Shown: positions 36,811 through 46,023 of the stretch, in pieces
How positions within the stretch are numbered: the first letter of the stretch is position 1
How the letters are laid out: each line of letters opens with the position of its first letter
Assembly (NCBI RefSeq): GCF_003324485.1
Contig: NZ_QODK01000001.1
Location: 806,001-870,000, forward strand
DNA length: 64,000 nucleotides
Source: Cohaesibacter intestini
GTDB taxonomy: Bacteria > Pseudomonadota > Alphaproteobacteria > Rhizobiales > Cohaesibacteraceae
Reading direction: 5' to 3'
Position numbers and translations under genes: made by a program
The notes under the pieces: generated by a model
Database searches by the model: none
What the model was told of the DNA's origin: nothing
The model's input: the letters and a program-made list of their open reading frames with translations, nothing else

Positions 36811-37014
36811 CAGATTCTCTGTTTAGGGCTTGTTAACTTTTATTATCCACAGAGTCTTCACAGATGGGAGAGAAGCAAAAGACGCAGAGACCAGAGTCTT
36901 TCTCGCACTGAAACCATTCACTATTTGCAGCACCAGAGTCATCGAACCGGGTGACAAGAGCGATAACTTTGCGTGCAGAGTCGAGGCAGAGTCAACGGAA
37001 TCGCGCCCAGAGTC
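36811..37014. repeat. Helically phased CAGAGTC array beside a perfect DnaA box
   Basis: The 445-bp gap 36656-37100 contains CAGAGTC six times, all on the plus strand, starting at 36850, 36892, 36934, 36976, 36987 and 37008. Spacings are 42, 42, 42, 11 and 21 bp, i.e. whole multiples of one 10.5-bp turn. A related CAGATTC starts at 36811. Each holds a GANTC site, the target of the alphaproteobacterial methylase CcrM, and a further GAATC is at 36998. The first copy directly continues a consensus DnaA box, TTATCCACA at 36843-36851. The frame across it uses rare Arg AGA codons and is unlikely to be a gene. Confidence 0.7.
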
Positions 37015-37100
37015 GAAGCCGATTTACGCTTTGTTAATACTTAATGGTGGGAAGTTTTCGCAGCCGATCGATCATAGCCGGGCCTCCGCGCGAATGCTCG

Positions 37101-37886
37101 TCAGTGGCGAGAGCGTTTTTTGTAGCGTGTCTTGAACAATAGGGTCGCAAGCATCGCCTTGAGACAGCCGAACAAACCGAATGTCCGCACCCGATAACGC
37201 CATTCCTGCCCATAATGATTGCCCGCGTCGGCGAAGCGTTTGCGGGCTGGCAGTGAGCGATCGCCGCCGATAGCGTCAATGGAAGAGTCAAAGATGTTGT
37301 TGGTAATTGGAGAGGGCAGGATGCCGTAACTCTCCATTCCATGTTCCCACGGACGGCGCATATCTTCATCGATTGGGCGTTTACGCAAGATTTGATAGGT
37401 TAGGAATTTCCGCGCCCCGGCTTTGTTCATGACATAGGCACCGGCAGTGTTTGGAACGCGCCAATAGCGCACGAGAGCCCCGATACCCTGCCATGTCTTG
37501 ACGGTGTCGTAATAGGCTTTGGCAGGATTAGAAATGCGCAGAATTTCCCAATCCTCTGGTAACTCGGTGACGATTTGGGGCAGATGTGCAAAGCTGGAGT
37601 CAAAATGAAGATCATCTTCCATGATGCAGACGGGTTCATCCTCTTCCTGCGCCAAAATTTGCTGCATGGCATATAGATGGCTCGCATAACAGCCAATCTC
37701 GCCTTTGTTCATGGCGCTGTCAATGTCGCCATTTTCAGTGAGAAAGTGGGGTTTGAGATCATCGGGGATGGACGTTCCAAGAAAGGCTGAAATCCGCTCG
37801 GGCTTGAAGCCGCGCTTATGCAATTCTTCAAACATATAGCGCAACCGATCAGCGTCCCGGTCCAAATTTATTACTAGAAATCTCAT
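37101..37886 (-). CDS. Family 25 glycosyltransferase (LPS/LOS type)
   Basis: A 261-residue GT25 enzyme; this family includes beta-1,4-galactosyltransferases of lipooligosaccharide synthesis. Seen are the opening VINLDRDADRLRYM, ERISAFLG, KGEIGCYASHLYAMQQIL (61-78) and the metal-binding CIMEDD ending at 92. The C-terminus is basic, fitting a membrane-peripheral cytoplasmic enzyme. Last gene of a three-gene operon, 11 bp after the GT11 gene. Donor and acceptor are not certain. Confidence 0.88.
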   Translation of the reverse strand: MRFLVINLDRDADRLRYMFEELHKRGFKPERISAFLGTSIPDDLKPHFLTENGDIDSAMNKGEIGCYASHLYAMQQILAQEEDEPVCIMEDDLHFDSSFAHLPQIVTELPEDWEILRISNPAKAYYDTVKTWQGIGALVRYWRVPNTAGAYVMNKAGARKFLTYQILRKRPIDEDMRRPWEHGMESYGILPSPITNNIFDSSIDAIGGDRSLPARKRFADAGNHYGQEWRYRVRTFGLFGCLKAMLATLLFKTRYKKRSRH

Positions 37887-37897
37887 AACCGTCCTTG

Positions 37898-38797
37898 TTA
37901 GATCAAGATCCAGCCCTGGGGACAGATGTCATCGATATAGGTTGATTGCATATGGTCGCGCGTGAACCATCGGCGGGGCGCAATCACCTGCTTATGCAAT
38001 TTGGGATTCAGCCAGGCACCCCACCAGCTGAAAGAGGAATTGGCGATGATATGGTGATTGCATTGACTCATCAAGGCCAGATCATGCATCCGGTCGGCTT
38101 CGGGCATCAAGGTGCGGTTAGACCAGTCCTTGGTGAGGGCATCGGCGGCTTCGATATCATCGCTGAAAATGCAGAAATGACAATCGGGCACCATCTTTTC
38201 CATCAATGCACGGGCACCATTGTAATAGTTGTCTTCCATGATGCCGTGGATTTTCAGCACCTTGGGATCATAGAGATAATCGCCCCGACGGATATGAACG
38301 GACACGGAACCGCGACGCGACACCGTTTTCACACTGTCTTTGGCCAAATCATCGATCAGATGGGACAAGGAAAACTGTTGTCGCACGCCATCTATTTCGC
38401 TATCGAAATAATCTTCAGACTGGAAATATCCGTTGAGATAACACCCCGCCTTAACTGCATGGATCGCCTCGTTTGTGGTCAGGCTGAAATGTCGAAAATG
38501 GGTGCCGGGCCAATTGTCTCCATGTTTGTTTTTTGATCGAGAGAACAGACGTTTCAAGCCGGACGCTTTAGCCGCATCACAGTCCCAGAGATCCGCTTCA
38601 AGGGCGAAGTTGGCCAGACCGAACGTGGTGTGATCAAGGCGGTTGGAATCGACCACATGAAGCAGCAACTTGCGGTCAAGCCGCCGGGCTTGCGCAAAAG
38701 CCGCTGCATATTGGAACATTTGATTGCCCAGGCCACCGAAAATACGGACACAGAGAAACTGGTCAACATTGTGCGGTGTTACTTGAATGGCTTTCAT
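37898..38797 (-). CDS. Family 11 glycosyltransferase (alpha-1,2-fucosyltransferase type)
   Basis: A 299-residue GT11 enzyme. The donor-side motif VHIRRGDY is at 167-174, the N-terminal GGLGNQMFQYAAAFA at 21-35, and NSSFSWWGAWLN near 262. GT11 members transfer fucose from GDP-Fuc in alpha-1,2 linkage onto galactose, e.g. in bacterial Lewis-Y-like O chains. It lies 38 bp after the GT10 gene. No GDP-fucose synthesis genes are in the window, so the sugar must come from elsewhere. Confidence 0.9.
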   Translation of the reverse strand: MKAIQVTPHNVDQFLCVRIFGGLGNQMFQYAAAFAQARRLDRKLLLHVVDSNRLDHTTFGLANFALEADLWDCDAAKASGLKRLFSRSKNKHGDNWPGTHFRHFSLTTNEAIHAVKAGCYLNGYFQSEDYFDSEIDGVRQQFSLSHLIDDLAKDSVKTVSRRGSVSVHIRRGDYLYDPKVLKIHGIMEDNYYNGARALMEKMVPDCHFCIFSDDIEAADALTKDWSNRTLMPEADRMHDLALMSQCNHHIIANSSFSWWGAWLNPKLHKQVIAPRRWFTRDHMQSTYIDDICPQGWILI

Positions 38798-38835
38798 CAG
38801 CTACCTTTTGCGCCGTCGCCTGTGGGCGGTCTCGT

Positions 38836-39876
38836 TCACTTCCGCTCGAACAGGGTGATTTCCATGTGCCACAGCAGCCTTTTTGCAGCGCGCGGCACTT
38901 TCAGCAGGCGTGACAGACGCGAGGCCTTGATCCAGCGAATCGGCTCGGGTCTTTCCAACAGAGGAATGTCTGCCAGCTCTGGAGACAGATCTATAACCAA
39001 TTTGTCCAGCACGGCAAAGAGATTATGCTCATGCATCAACCGATCCTTGTTGGCCTGCATGGCGATGGCCGCCCGCTCGTTCCCAGCTCGGCCCTGATCA
39101 AGGCATTGACGGATTCGCTCAACGGATTCACGTGGACGGGTCAGATCAATCCACAGCAGGCCATCCTTGTCGAAATCATCCGCAATGGCCGGCGAGCCAC
39201 CATGAATGAGAAATGCGCCGCCGAGCAGGGTATCAGCCGTTTTCTCCGTCCAGCCATGGGGCAGAAGATTGTTTTCCAAAGCCAGATGATATCGAGAATT
39301 TTCGATGACTTCCGCCTTGTCTTCAAGGGGTTGGAAGCCGCGCCCGAAGATTGTTAATCGCTCCCCCAACGCGACCTTCAACAGGCGCAGAAAGCGCAAT
39401 CGGCGCACCTGATTTTTGGTCTGACTTTTGGTGGAGCAAATGGCAGTGAGCTCCAAACTTCGGTCTTCAAGGGTGCGGACCGGTTGCGACAAGGCTTGCC
39501 AGTCCTTGCTGACATGCAAGGATCCACCGGCACCGATATCCATCCCGTAGAACCAGGGAAGGGCGGTTTGCGTGATCCGGGTCAGGCCTTTGAACCCCTT
39601 GACATTATAGGGGGATAACACGATTCCGAACTGGTCCAGATACGCCTCGGGATAGGCCTGAAAGTCCGGCGGTTCACTGATCACCAGCACCCGGCGGGCT
39701 TTTGGCACCCGCGTTTTGAGCGGCGCCTTGTGGCGATCATAGGCAACGAGCCAGTCTGCTTTCTGTTCGGGATCCTCAAGAATGACCTGCAAATCATTCC
39801 AGCAGCCGTCCGATCCCGGTGTTTGCCGAAACAAGGCTATGGTCGCGTGGGACGAGGAAAAATGAATGCATGTCAT
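38836..39876 (-). CDS. Family 10 glycosyltransferase (alpha-1,3-fucosyltransferase-like)
   Basis: A 346-residue protein. Residues 194-232 match the GT10 signature: SRYHLALENN with Glu201, then TEK at 210-212 and the GGAFLIHGG segment. GT10 enzymes move fucose from GDP-Fuc to GlcNAc or Glc in alpha-1,3/4 linkage. The rest is divergent and could carry another donor specificity. The C-terminal basic helix (KASRLSRLLKVPRAAKRLLWHM) may bind the membrane. First gene of the GT10-GT11-GT25 operon. Confidence 0.78.
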   Translation of the reverse strand: MTCIHFSSSHATIALFRQTPGSDGCWNDLQVILEDPEQKADWLVAYDRHKAPLKTRVPKARRVLVISEPPDFQAYPEAYLDQFGIVLSPYNVKGFKGLTRITQTALPWFYGMDIGAGGSLHVSKDWQALSQPVRTLEDRSLELTAICSTKSQTKNQVRRLRFLRLLKVALGERLTIFGRGFQPLEDKAEVIENSRYHLALENNLLPHGWTEKTADTLLGGAFLIHGGSPAIADDFDKDGLLWIDLTRPRESVERIRQCLDQGRAGNERAAIAMQANKDRLMHEHNLFAVLDKLVIDLSPELADIPLLERPEPIRWIKASRLSRLLKVPRAAKRLLWHMEITLFERK

Positions 39877-40151
39877 CAGCTGTTCCGTACCAATCTGACC
39901 ATGACAGACGTCGTTGGCAAAAACGCCAAAACCATTCGGCTAAAGCGTGCTATCAGGTGCTTTGTTGCACCCGATTTATCAACTTAACAAGCCACCGTCA
40001 AAGCAAGAAAGCCGCCCATCCTTCAAGTGCCTGAAAGCGTTGTCGCCCGGATGAAGGGAAATCGCACTTTTATTGACTTGGAAGACCGGAACCACTGGTG
40101 TAAGGCATAGACAATTCTTGCTGTCCCGTTCCTATCGAGCCATGAGACCAG

Positions 40152-40952
40152 ATGACCGCACCCAAACGACTTGCCAAACTTCCCCTATCCGTTTTCATCA
40201 TAACGCTGAATGAAGAAGACCGCATTGCACAGTCGGTGCTCAGTGTGATCGATTGGGTGGATGAAGTGATTGTGGTGGATTCCGGTTCCACGGACCGCAC
40301 GATCGAGCGGGCCGAGGATCTGGGTGCCAAGGTGGTGCATCATGACTGGCCCGGTTATGGCGAGCAGAAGCGCTATGGCGAGGATCTATGCCGCAATGGC
40401 TGGCTGTTGAATATTGATGCGGATGAGGAAATCACCCCGGCTTTGCGGGATGAAATCATCGCTCTGTTCAAGCCTGTTCCCGACACCGACATTTGCAAGC
40501 TTGAGATTGTTGATGTCTATCCCCACTTGAGCGAAGCCAAAAGCTGGGCCTATGGCTATTGGCAATATCGGCTTTATGATCGCAGCAAGGGGCGTTTTTC
40601 CACATCCACCGTACATGACACGGTGCGCCCGAGCGCAGAAGCGCGCATTCATGTTCTGAAGGGCAAGGTCAATCACCGCTCCTTCAAGACCATCGCCTTT
40701 GCCGTTGACAAAATGAACCGCATTTCTTCGATGCAGCGCGATGACATGCTGGATCGCAAGCGCAAAATCCCTGCCTGGCGGTTGTTGACGGAATTTCCCT
40801 TTGCCTTTTTCAAAGGCTATGTCCTGCGCAAACACTGCCTCTATGGCTACTGGGGCTTTGTGCTGGCCTATAATTATGCCTTCTCGCGCCATTTGCGGGT
40901 CGCCAAGATGTATGAAGCCCAATTGATGGCTGACGGAGGGGAACAGGACTGA
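40152..40952 (+). CDS. Family 2 glycosyltransferase (WaaE/KdtX-like LPS core enzyme)
   Basis: A 266-residue GT2 protein: LSVFIITLNEEDRIAQSVLSVIDWVDEVIVVDSGSTDRT at the N-terminus, then the metal-binding NIDADEEI. SWAYGYWQYRLYDRSKGRF and VNHRSFKTI are typical of the WaaE-type beta-1,4-glucosyltransferases of the LPS inner core. It is divergent from the GT10-GT11-GT25 operon, consistent with a surface-glycan locus. Acceptor unknown. Confidence 0.87.
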   Translation: MTAPKRLAKLPLSVFIITLNEEDRIAQSVLSVIDWVDEVIVVDSGSTDRTIERAEDLGAKVVHHDWPGYGEQKRYGEDLCRNGWLLNIDADEEITPALRDEIIALFKPVPDTDICKLEIVDVYPHLSEAKSWAYGYWQYRLYDRSKGRFSTSTVHDTVRPSAEARIHVLKGKVNHRSFKTIAFAVDKMNRISSMQRDDMLDRKRKIPAWRLLTEFPFAFFKGYVLRKHCLYGYWGFVLAYNYAFSRHLRVAKMYEAQLMADGGEQD

Positions 40953-41118
40953 GCCATTTGGTCTCAATCCGAAGCCACCCAGTGCACGCCTTGCTGCCAT
41001 GCAGCGGGCAAACAGGTCTTGCACCAGACACAGGACATGCTTAGAACAAGCATAACTCAGATAGGGCCGGTGTGATGTTTGTATCGTCACAAACCGGCAA
41101 AAAGAGCGAGGAACCAGT

Positions 41119-41934
41119 ATGACAGACATTCGGCTTGTGGTTATGGGTGCTCAAGGGCGCATGGGACGTGCTCTGATTGCCGCCATTCATGAAGCAGAGG
41201 GTGTCTGTGTTGCTGGAGCGATTGAACGGGATGGGTCTGACGCTGTTGGTCAGGATGCTGGCCTGTTGGCCGGTCTGCCCAATCTGGGCGTGACGGTGAC
41301 CACCGATCTTGCTGCCGCGCTGGATCAGGCGGATGGGCTGATTGATTTCACCGCGCCGAAGGCAACCCTTGCCTTTGCCGCCATCGCCGCTGAAAAAAAC
41401 AAACTCCACATCATCGGAACCACTGGCTTCACCCCAGAAGAAGAAGCCGAGCTGAAGGTTGTTGCCGACAAAGGGGCCGTGATGGTCAAGTCTGGCAATA
41501 TGTCGCTCGGGGTCAATCTGCTTGGCAAGCTGGTGGAACAGGCGGCACGCTCTCTCGATGCAGATTTCGACATCGAAGTGGTTGAAATGCATCACAAACA
41601 CAAGGTTGACGCCCCGTCAGGCACCGCCCTGTTGCTCGGTCAGTCGGCGGCTGAAGGGCGCGAGATTGACCTGCATGACAATGCGGTGATGGCGCGTGAA
41701 GGCATTACCGGGGCGCGTGAGCGCGGCTCGATCGGCTTTGCCACCTTGCGCGGTGGATCGGTGATTGGCGAGCATACGGTGATTTTTGCTGGCGAAGGCG
41801 AGCGGATTGAATTGACCCACAAGGCGCAGGATCGGTCGATCTTTGCCCGTGGCGCGGTCAAGGCTGCATGCTGGGCCCATGGCAAGCCAATCGGCTATTA
41901 CACAATGATGGATGTCCTCGGTTTGAACCAATAG
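41119..41934 (+). CDS. dapB: 4-hydroxy-tetrahydrodipicolinate reductase
   Basis: A 271-residue NAD(P)H enzyme of lysine and meso-diaminopimelate synthesis. The nucleotide-binding loop [10 protein letters not shown] is at 10-19; the catalytic His158/His159 and Lys162 lie in [29 protein letters not shown] is also typical. GAGG precedes the ATG by 6 bp. gpmA follows after 136 bp. Confidence 0.97.
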   Translation: MTDIRLVVMGAQGRMGRALIAAIHEAEGVCVAGAIERDGSDAVGQDAGLLAGLPNLGVTVTTDLAAALDQADGLIDFTAPKATLAFAAIAAEKNKLHIIGTTGFTPEEEAELKVVADKGAVMVKSGNMSLGVNLLGKLVEQAARSLDADFDIEVVEMHHKHKVDAPSGTALLLGQSAAEGREIDLHDNAVMAREGITGARERGSIGFATLRGGSVIGEHTVIFAGEGERIELTHKAQDRSIFARGAVKAACWAHGKPIGYYTMMDVLGLNQ

Positions 41935-42070
41935 ACCCGATTTGCAAGCCTTTGGCGCGGGCCCCCTGCTGACAAGCTTGCTTAAAGACCCTGTTTCCCT
42001 ATGCATCCTTTTGAGGTGAGCTCACTGTAAGCCGGGATGCGTTGTCGTTGACTGTGAAGGAGTTGATCCT

Positions 42071-42691
42071 ATGGAACGGACACTAGTGCTGGTGCGTCAT
42101 GGCCAGAGTGAATGGAACCTCAAAAATCTCTTTACTGGCTGGAAGGATCCGGACCTCACCGAACAGGGCCATGCAGAAGCCATTGCTGCTGGTAAAAAGC
42201 TCAACGAGCTGGGTATGAAGTTCGATATTGCCTTCACTTCCGATCTGCAGCGTGCCCAGAAAACCTGTCAGCATATTCTGGATGGCGTCGGCCAGTCCGA
42301 TCTGGAAACCATCCGTGATCTGGCGCTGAATGAGCGTGACTATGGCGATCTGGCTGGTCTGAACAAGGATGATGCCCGCGTCAAATGGGGTGAGGAGCAG
42401 GTTCACATCTGGCGCCGCTCTTATGACGTGCCTCCTCCGGGCGGTGAAAGCCTGAAAGACACCGCTGCCCGCACCCTGCCTTATTTCATCACCGATCTGC
42501 TGCCACAGGTCATGTCTGGCAAGACCGTTCTTTGCGCAGCGCACGGCAATTCCCTGCGTTCCATCGTGATGGTTCTGGACCGTTTGACCAAAGAGGAAAT
42601 CCTCGACGTCAATCTGGGCACCGGCATTCCGATGATCTACAAATTCAACGACGACACCAGCGTTGCATCGAAAGAAATCATCGAACTCTAA
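42071..42691 (+). CDS. gpmA: 2,3-bisphosphoglycerate-dependent phosphoglycerate mutase
   Basis: A 206-residue glycolytic mutase interconverting 3- and 2-phosphoglycerate. The phosphohistidine loop is [10 protein letters not shown] (His10); the second His is in [29 protein letters not shown] and [14 protein letters not shown] are family-specific. It is shorter than E. coli GpmA (250) but matches the short alphaproteobacterial form. GAAGGAG lies 8 bp before the ATG. Confidence 0.96.
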   Translation: MERTLVLVRHGQSEWNLKNLFTGWKDPDLTEQGHAEAIAAGKKLNELGMKFDIAFTSDLQRAQKTCQHILDGVGQSDLETIRDLALNERDYGDLAGLNKDDARVKWGEEQVHIWRRSYDVPPPGGESLKDTAARTLPYFITDLLPQVMSGKTVLCAAHGNSLRSIVMVLDRLTKEEILDVNLGTGIPMIYKFNDDTSVASKEIIEL

Positions 42692-42717
42692 GGATTTACT
42701 TGGTCGATTCGAAACCG

Positions 42718-42746
42718 AAAGGGCAGCTTTGGCTGCCCTTTTTTTG
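42718..42746 (+). terminator. gpmA terminator (convergent with the Ada-like gene)
   Basis: AAAGGGCAGC, a 4-nt loop and GCTGCCCTTTTTTT, 27 bp after the gpmA stop and 28 bp before the end of the convergent Ada-like gene. Confidence 0.9.
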
Positions 42747-42773
42747 TTTCTGGATTGCGGAGAGGGAGACGGA

Positions 42774-43724
42774 TTAGACGCCACCGACCTGCTGGCCGGA
42801 TTCCCAGCCCAGGATGGCGCGTTTGCGGGTCAGACCCCAGTGATAGCCGCAGATCGAGCCGCTCTTACCCACAACCCGATGGCAGGGGACAACAAAGGAA
42901 ATGGGGTTCTTGCCGACCGCCGTGCCAACAGCGCGCACGGCCTTGGGATTACCGATCCGCTCGGCGACATCGGAATAGGTGGTCATGTTGCCAAAGGGAA
43001 TCTTCAACAGCATTTCCCAAACCCGCACCTCGAAATCTGTTCCGAGCAGAGTGATCCGCAAAGGCTGCTCGTCATTCCAGGCCTGCGGATCAAAAATCCG
43101 GTGGACATAGCTCTGGGTGGCGGCGGGATTTTCCTGATAGATCGCGTTCGGCCAGCGGCCCATCATGTCTTCGAGCGCCTTATCTTCCTCACCGGGATCG
43201 GCAAAGGCCAGACCGGCAAGGCCATGCGCCGTGACCATCACCAGAGCCATGCCAAAGGGACTTGGATGGAGTCCATAATCGATGGTCAGACCGGCCCCTT
43301 TGGCCTTGTAGGCACCGGGGGTAATGGCCTCATGGGTGACAAACAGGTCGTGCAGACGCGAGGGGGCAGACAGTCCGACCTCGAAGGCTGCATCCATTAC
43401 AGAAGCGGACTGATCGAGCAGTTCCTTTGCATGATCAAGGGTCACCGCCTGTACAAAGCCTTTGGGCGACAGACCACCGGTCCAGCGGGTGAACAGCCGT
43501 TGCAGATGGTGTGGCGACAGGCCCACATGATCAGCGAGCCTCTCAAGGCTCGGCTGGTTGCGCCAATGATGGGTGAGATATTCGATCGAGCGGCGAATGG
43601 TGTCATAGTCGCGCAAAGCGTCCTGCTCGTCGGTCCGGCAGGACTGGGCCGCGGTCAGGATCGGCAAATCCGTTGTCAGGGGCAGGATTTTGGGCAGGCT
43701 CTGGCTCGTCATGCACTGGCTCAT
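42774..43724 (-). CDS. Ada-like AraC / O6-methylguanine-DNA methyltransferase fusion
   Basis: A 316-residue protein: an AraC-type HTH pair at about 41-140 (LADHVGLSPHHLQRLFTRW) joined to an O6-alkylguanine methyltransferase domain (about 160-316) with acceptor Cys281 in FVVPCHRVVG. It lacks the N-terminal zinc/Cys domain through which E. coli Ada senses methylphosphotriesters, so it cannot be switched on the same way. GAGGAG lies 10 bp before ATG 43724; the frame is open to 43775. A second MGMT is at 2392-2904. Confidence 0.92.
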   Translation of the reverse strand: MSQCMTSQSLPKILPLTTDLPILTAAQSCRTDEQDALRDYDTIRRSIEYLTHHWRNQPSLERLADHVGLSPHHLQRLFTRWTGGLSPKGFVQAVTLDHAKELLDQSASVMDAAFEVGLSAPSRLHDLFVTHEAITPGAYKAKGAGLTIDYGLHPSPFGMALVMVTAHGLAGLAFADPGEEDKALEDMMGRWPNAIYQENPAATQSYVHRIFDPQAWNDEQPLRITLLGTDFEVRVWEMLLKIPFGNMTTYSDVAERIGNPKAVRAVGTAVGKNPISFVVPCHRVVGKSGSICGYHWGLTRKRAILGWESGQQVGGV

Positions 43725-43775
43725 TGTTGGCAAACTCCTCGGTCTGTGAAGAGATGCTATCGAATGGCAGAGCAT

Positions 43776-44303
43776 TCAACCACCCGAAACTTGCGCGCAC
43801 CCGGTTTTTGCCGCCATCAGCGCCGATTTTAGCGCCCCGGCAAGGCTTTCCCGCTCACAGGCATGGAGGAAGGCCCCGATTTCCACTCGCTTGCCATGGG
43901 AGGTGAGATGCAGCTCGGTCATGCCGCGATCCTCTTCCTCGCGCGTTTCCATCCTTACCCAATAGGGATTGAAGGACATATGGCTCTGGCGGCCCCTGGG
44001 GCATGTGCGGATAACGCTGACTTCGCACTGGGTGATGCGGATCTGTTCCGTTGCTCTGGCATCGCGATAATTGCGGCGAAAAGCCCACCACAAAAGCAGG
44101 ATATCCAGCCCGGCAAAGCCAAGGATCGGCCAAGCACCCATCAGATAGAACGGAATGGAGACAATCAGCAACGCCAAGCCGACAAAGATCATCAACCCGA
44201 TGAAGCCATTGCGTCCCAAGGATCGGTAGGGATGGAGGATGGCATCAAAATAGGGTTCGGTCTCATCAAAGCGCTGTGTGGTTGCTTCATCAAGAACTGC
44301 CAT
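43776..44303 (-). CDS. DUF2244 domain membrane protein
   Basis: A 175-residue protein with two adjacent membrane helices (about 33-52 and 57-75) followed by a cytoplasmic domain: ITQCEVSVIRTCPRGRQSHMSFNPYWVRM and LTSHGKRVEIGAFL are the DUF2244 hallmarks. Function unknown. It sits divergent from nth, an arrangement common in Hyphomicrobiales, and 51 bp upstream of the Ada-like gene on the same strand. Confidence 0.88.
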   Translation of the reverse strand: MAVLDEATTQRFDETEPYFDAILHPYRSLGRNGFIGLMIFVGLALLIVSIPFYLMGAWPILGFAGLDILLLWWAFRRNYRDARATEQIRITQCEVSVIRTCPRGRQSHMSFNPYWVRMETREEEDRGMTELHLTSHGKRVEIGAFLHACERESLAGALKSALMAAKTGCAQVSGG

Positions 44304-44440
44304 AGCGATAGTCTACCCAAATCTTACGTATTTTCCCATAGTGTTTTTCGCAGCCCTTGCCGATTTGGATCGTTGATGGGAAAGAGACTTGCATCGGCTG
44401 GCGCCGGGAGCCTAAAGATTGATGAGATTATCGAGAAAGG

Positions 44441-45298
44441 ATGAGGACCTTGACCGACCAAGCGGACGACACAACGCCTGCCCCAAAGCCAGCAAAGCAA
44501 AAAGGAGCAAAAGCGGCAAAATCCCCGATTGCTGCGAAGAAAAAACCAGCGGCTAAGAAGCCTGTGCGGCGGCGCAAGTGGAGCAAGATGCCCAAAGAGG
44601 ATATCGAGGCGCTGTTTGATCGTTTCTCGCGCCAGCGGCCCAATCCGCGCGGCGAACTCGATTATACCAACGCCTACACCTTGCTGGTGGCGGTGGTTCT
44701 GTCAGCACAGGCCACCGATGTGGGGGTCAATAAGGCGACGGGACCGCTCTTTGCTGTGGCCGACAGCCCGGAAAAGATGGTGGCGCTCGGCGAAGATGTG
44801 GTCCGGGATTATATCAAGACCATCGGGCTTTATCGCAACAAGGCCAAGAATGTCATTCTGCTCAGTCAGAAATTGATCGACGAATTTGGTGGTGAGGTGC
44901 CTGCGGACCGCGATGCCTTGGTCAGTTTGCCCGGCGTGGGGCGGAAAACCGCCAATGTGGTGCTGAATATCTTTTTCGGTCAGCCGACCATCGCGGTCGA
45001 CACGCATATTTTCCGGCTGGCCAACCGGTTGGAACTGGCACCGGGCAAAAATGTCGATGAGGTGGAATTGGCGCTCGAGAAGGTCATCCCAGACCCTTAT
45101 GTCCGGCATTCCCACCATTGGCTGATCCTGCATGGGCGCTATGTCTGCAAGGCCCGCAAGCCCGACTGCAAGCAATGCATCGTTGCTGATCTCTGCCGTT
45201 TCAAGGACAAGACCTATTCGGTGCCCGCACCGATTGTGGTGCTGGATTCCTATGAAAACAAGCTGAGCGAGCCGAACAAGACCGGAGAAGTGCTCTAG
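44441..45298 (+). CDS. nth: Endonuclease III (DNA glycosylase/AP lyase)
   Basis: A 285-residue base-excision enzyme for oxidised pyrimidines. The helix-hairpin-helix LPGVGRKTANVVL carries catalytic Lys169, and Asp187 is in AVDTHIFRLANRL. The [4Fe-4S] ligands are Cys236, Cys243, Cys246 and Cys252 (C-x6-C-x2-C-x5-C). The first ~48 residues form a Lys/Ala/Pro-rich tail absent from E. coli Nth, likely disordered and DNA-binding. GAGAAAGG precedes the ATG. Confidence 0.97.
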   Translation: MRTLTDQADDTTPAPKPAKQKGAKAAKSPIAAKKKPAAKKPVRRRKWSKMPKEDIEALFDRFSRQRPNPRGELDYTNAYTLLVAVVLSAQATDVGVNKATGPLFAVADSPEKMVALGEDVVRDYIKTIGLYRNKAKNVILLSQKLIDEFGGEVPADRDALVSLPGVGRKTANVVLNIFFGQPTIAVDTHIFRLANRLELAPGKNVDEVELALEKVIPDPYVRHSHHWLILHGRYVCKARKPDCKQCIVADLCRFKDKTYSVPAPIVVLDSYENKLSEPNKTGEVL

Positions 45299-45336
45299 TC
45301 TTGCCCTCTGGGCGCGCTCATGGCGTCAGGAGCCGA

Positions 45337-46023
45337 TCAATCGGTGTTGACCGGCTTGGATCCGGTCAGCCTTTTGTGGACATGGACCATGAAGGCGGTG
45401 GCAAAAAGCGGGGTCAGCAGGTTCAACAAAGGCACAGCGATGAAGCCGGCAATCAGCAGGCCAGCAATGAAGATCCGGCCGCCATAACGGCTGCGCAGCT
45501 CCTTGACTTCGGCGCGGGACCGAAAGCGCAAGGCGGCCTGCTCGAAATATTCACGGCCCAGCAAATAGCCGTTGGCGATGAAAAAGAGCGGCACGCCAAG
45601 TCCGAGGAACGGGATCAGCAATAGCACGATCAGGTTGACGCCGATGACCACCCCCAGAAAGCGCAAGGTCTGGATGATTGCCTCGCCGAGCGGTAAATCG
45701 CGGCCATTGGCTTCGTGGGGATAGTGCCGATCTTCGACGGTGCGGCTGACTTCATCGAGAAACAGACTGGCAACGACGGTGGAAACCGGGATAATCAGAA
45801 ACCAGAGACCGAAAAACAGCCCCAGAGACGTGATGATGGCCGCCGCGGCCTCTGCCCATCCGGGCAAGAAATCTTCCAACGTCAGCATATATTCGATGCC
45901 TTCACGCATGCCCACCCAGACAAGCGCCAGCAGCAGCAAGGTGATGCCGAGCATTTTCCAAAGGACAGAGCGGAACGGCTTGGTGAAAAGCTGATTGAAG
46001 GCCAGGAGGGCTGAGGCAAACAT
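45337..46023 (-). CDS. CysZ-like (EI24 domain) membrane protein
   Basis: A 228-residue protein with about five hydrophobic segments and the EI24/CysZ features: LAFNQLFTKPFRSVLWKMLGITLLLL, PVSTVVASLFLDEVSRTVEDRHYP and NGYLLGREYFEQAALRFRS. E. coli CysZ moves sulfate, but no cys genes are nearby and distant members may act otherwise. ATG 46023 is preferred; the frame is open to 46104. Convergent with nth, 38 bp apart. Confidence 0.85.
   Translation of the reverse strand: MFASALLAFNQLFTKPFRSVLWKMLGITLLLLALVWVGMREGIEYMLTLEDFLPGWAEAAAAIITSLGLFFGLWFLIIPVSTVVASLFLDEVSRTVEDRHYPHEANGRDLPLGEAIIQTLRFLGVVIGVNLIVLLLIPFLGLGVPLFFIANGYLLGREYFEQAALRFRSRAEVKELRSRYGGRIFIAGLLIAGFIAVPLLNLLTPLFATAFMVHVHKRLTGSKPVNTD

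Noticed and set aside
36830-37135. 101-codon frame over the CAGAGTC array (repeated Arg-Val every 14 codons)
   Set aside because: Uses AGA codons rare in this genome, the repeat spacing later breaks frame (11 bp), and there is no ribosome site; treated as non-coding DNA.
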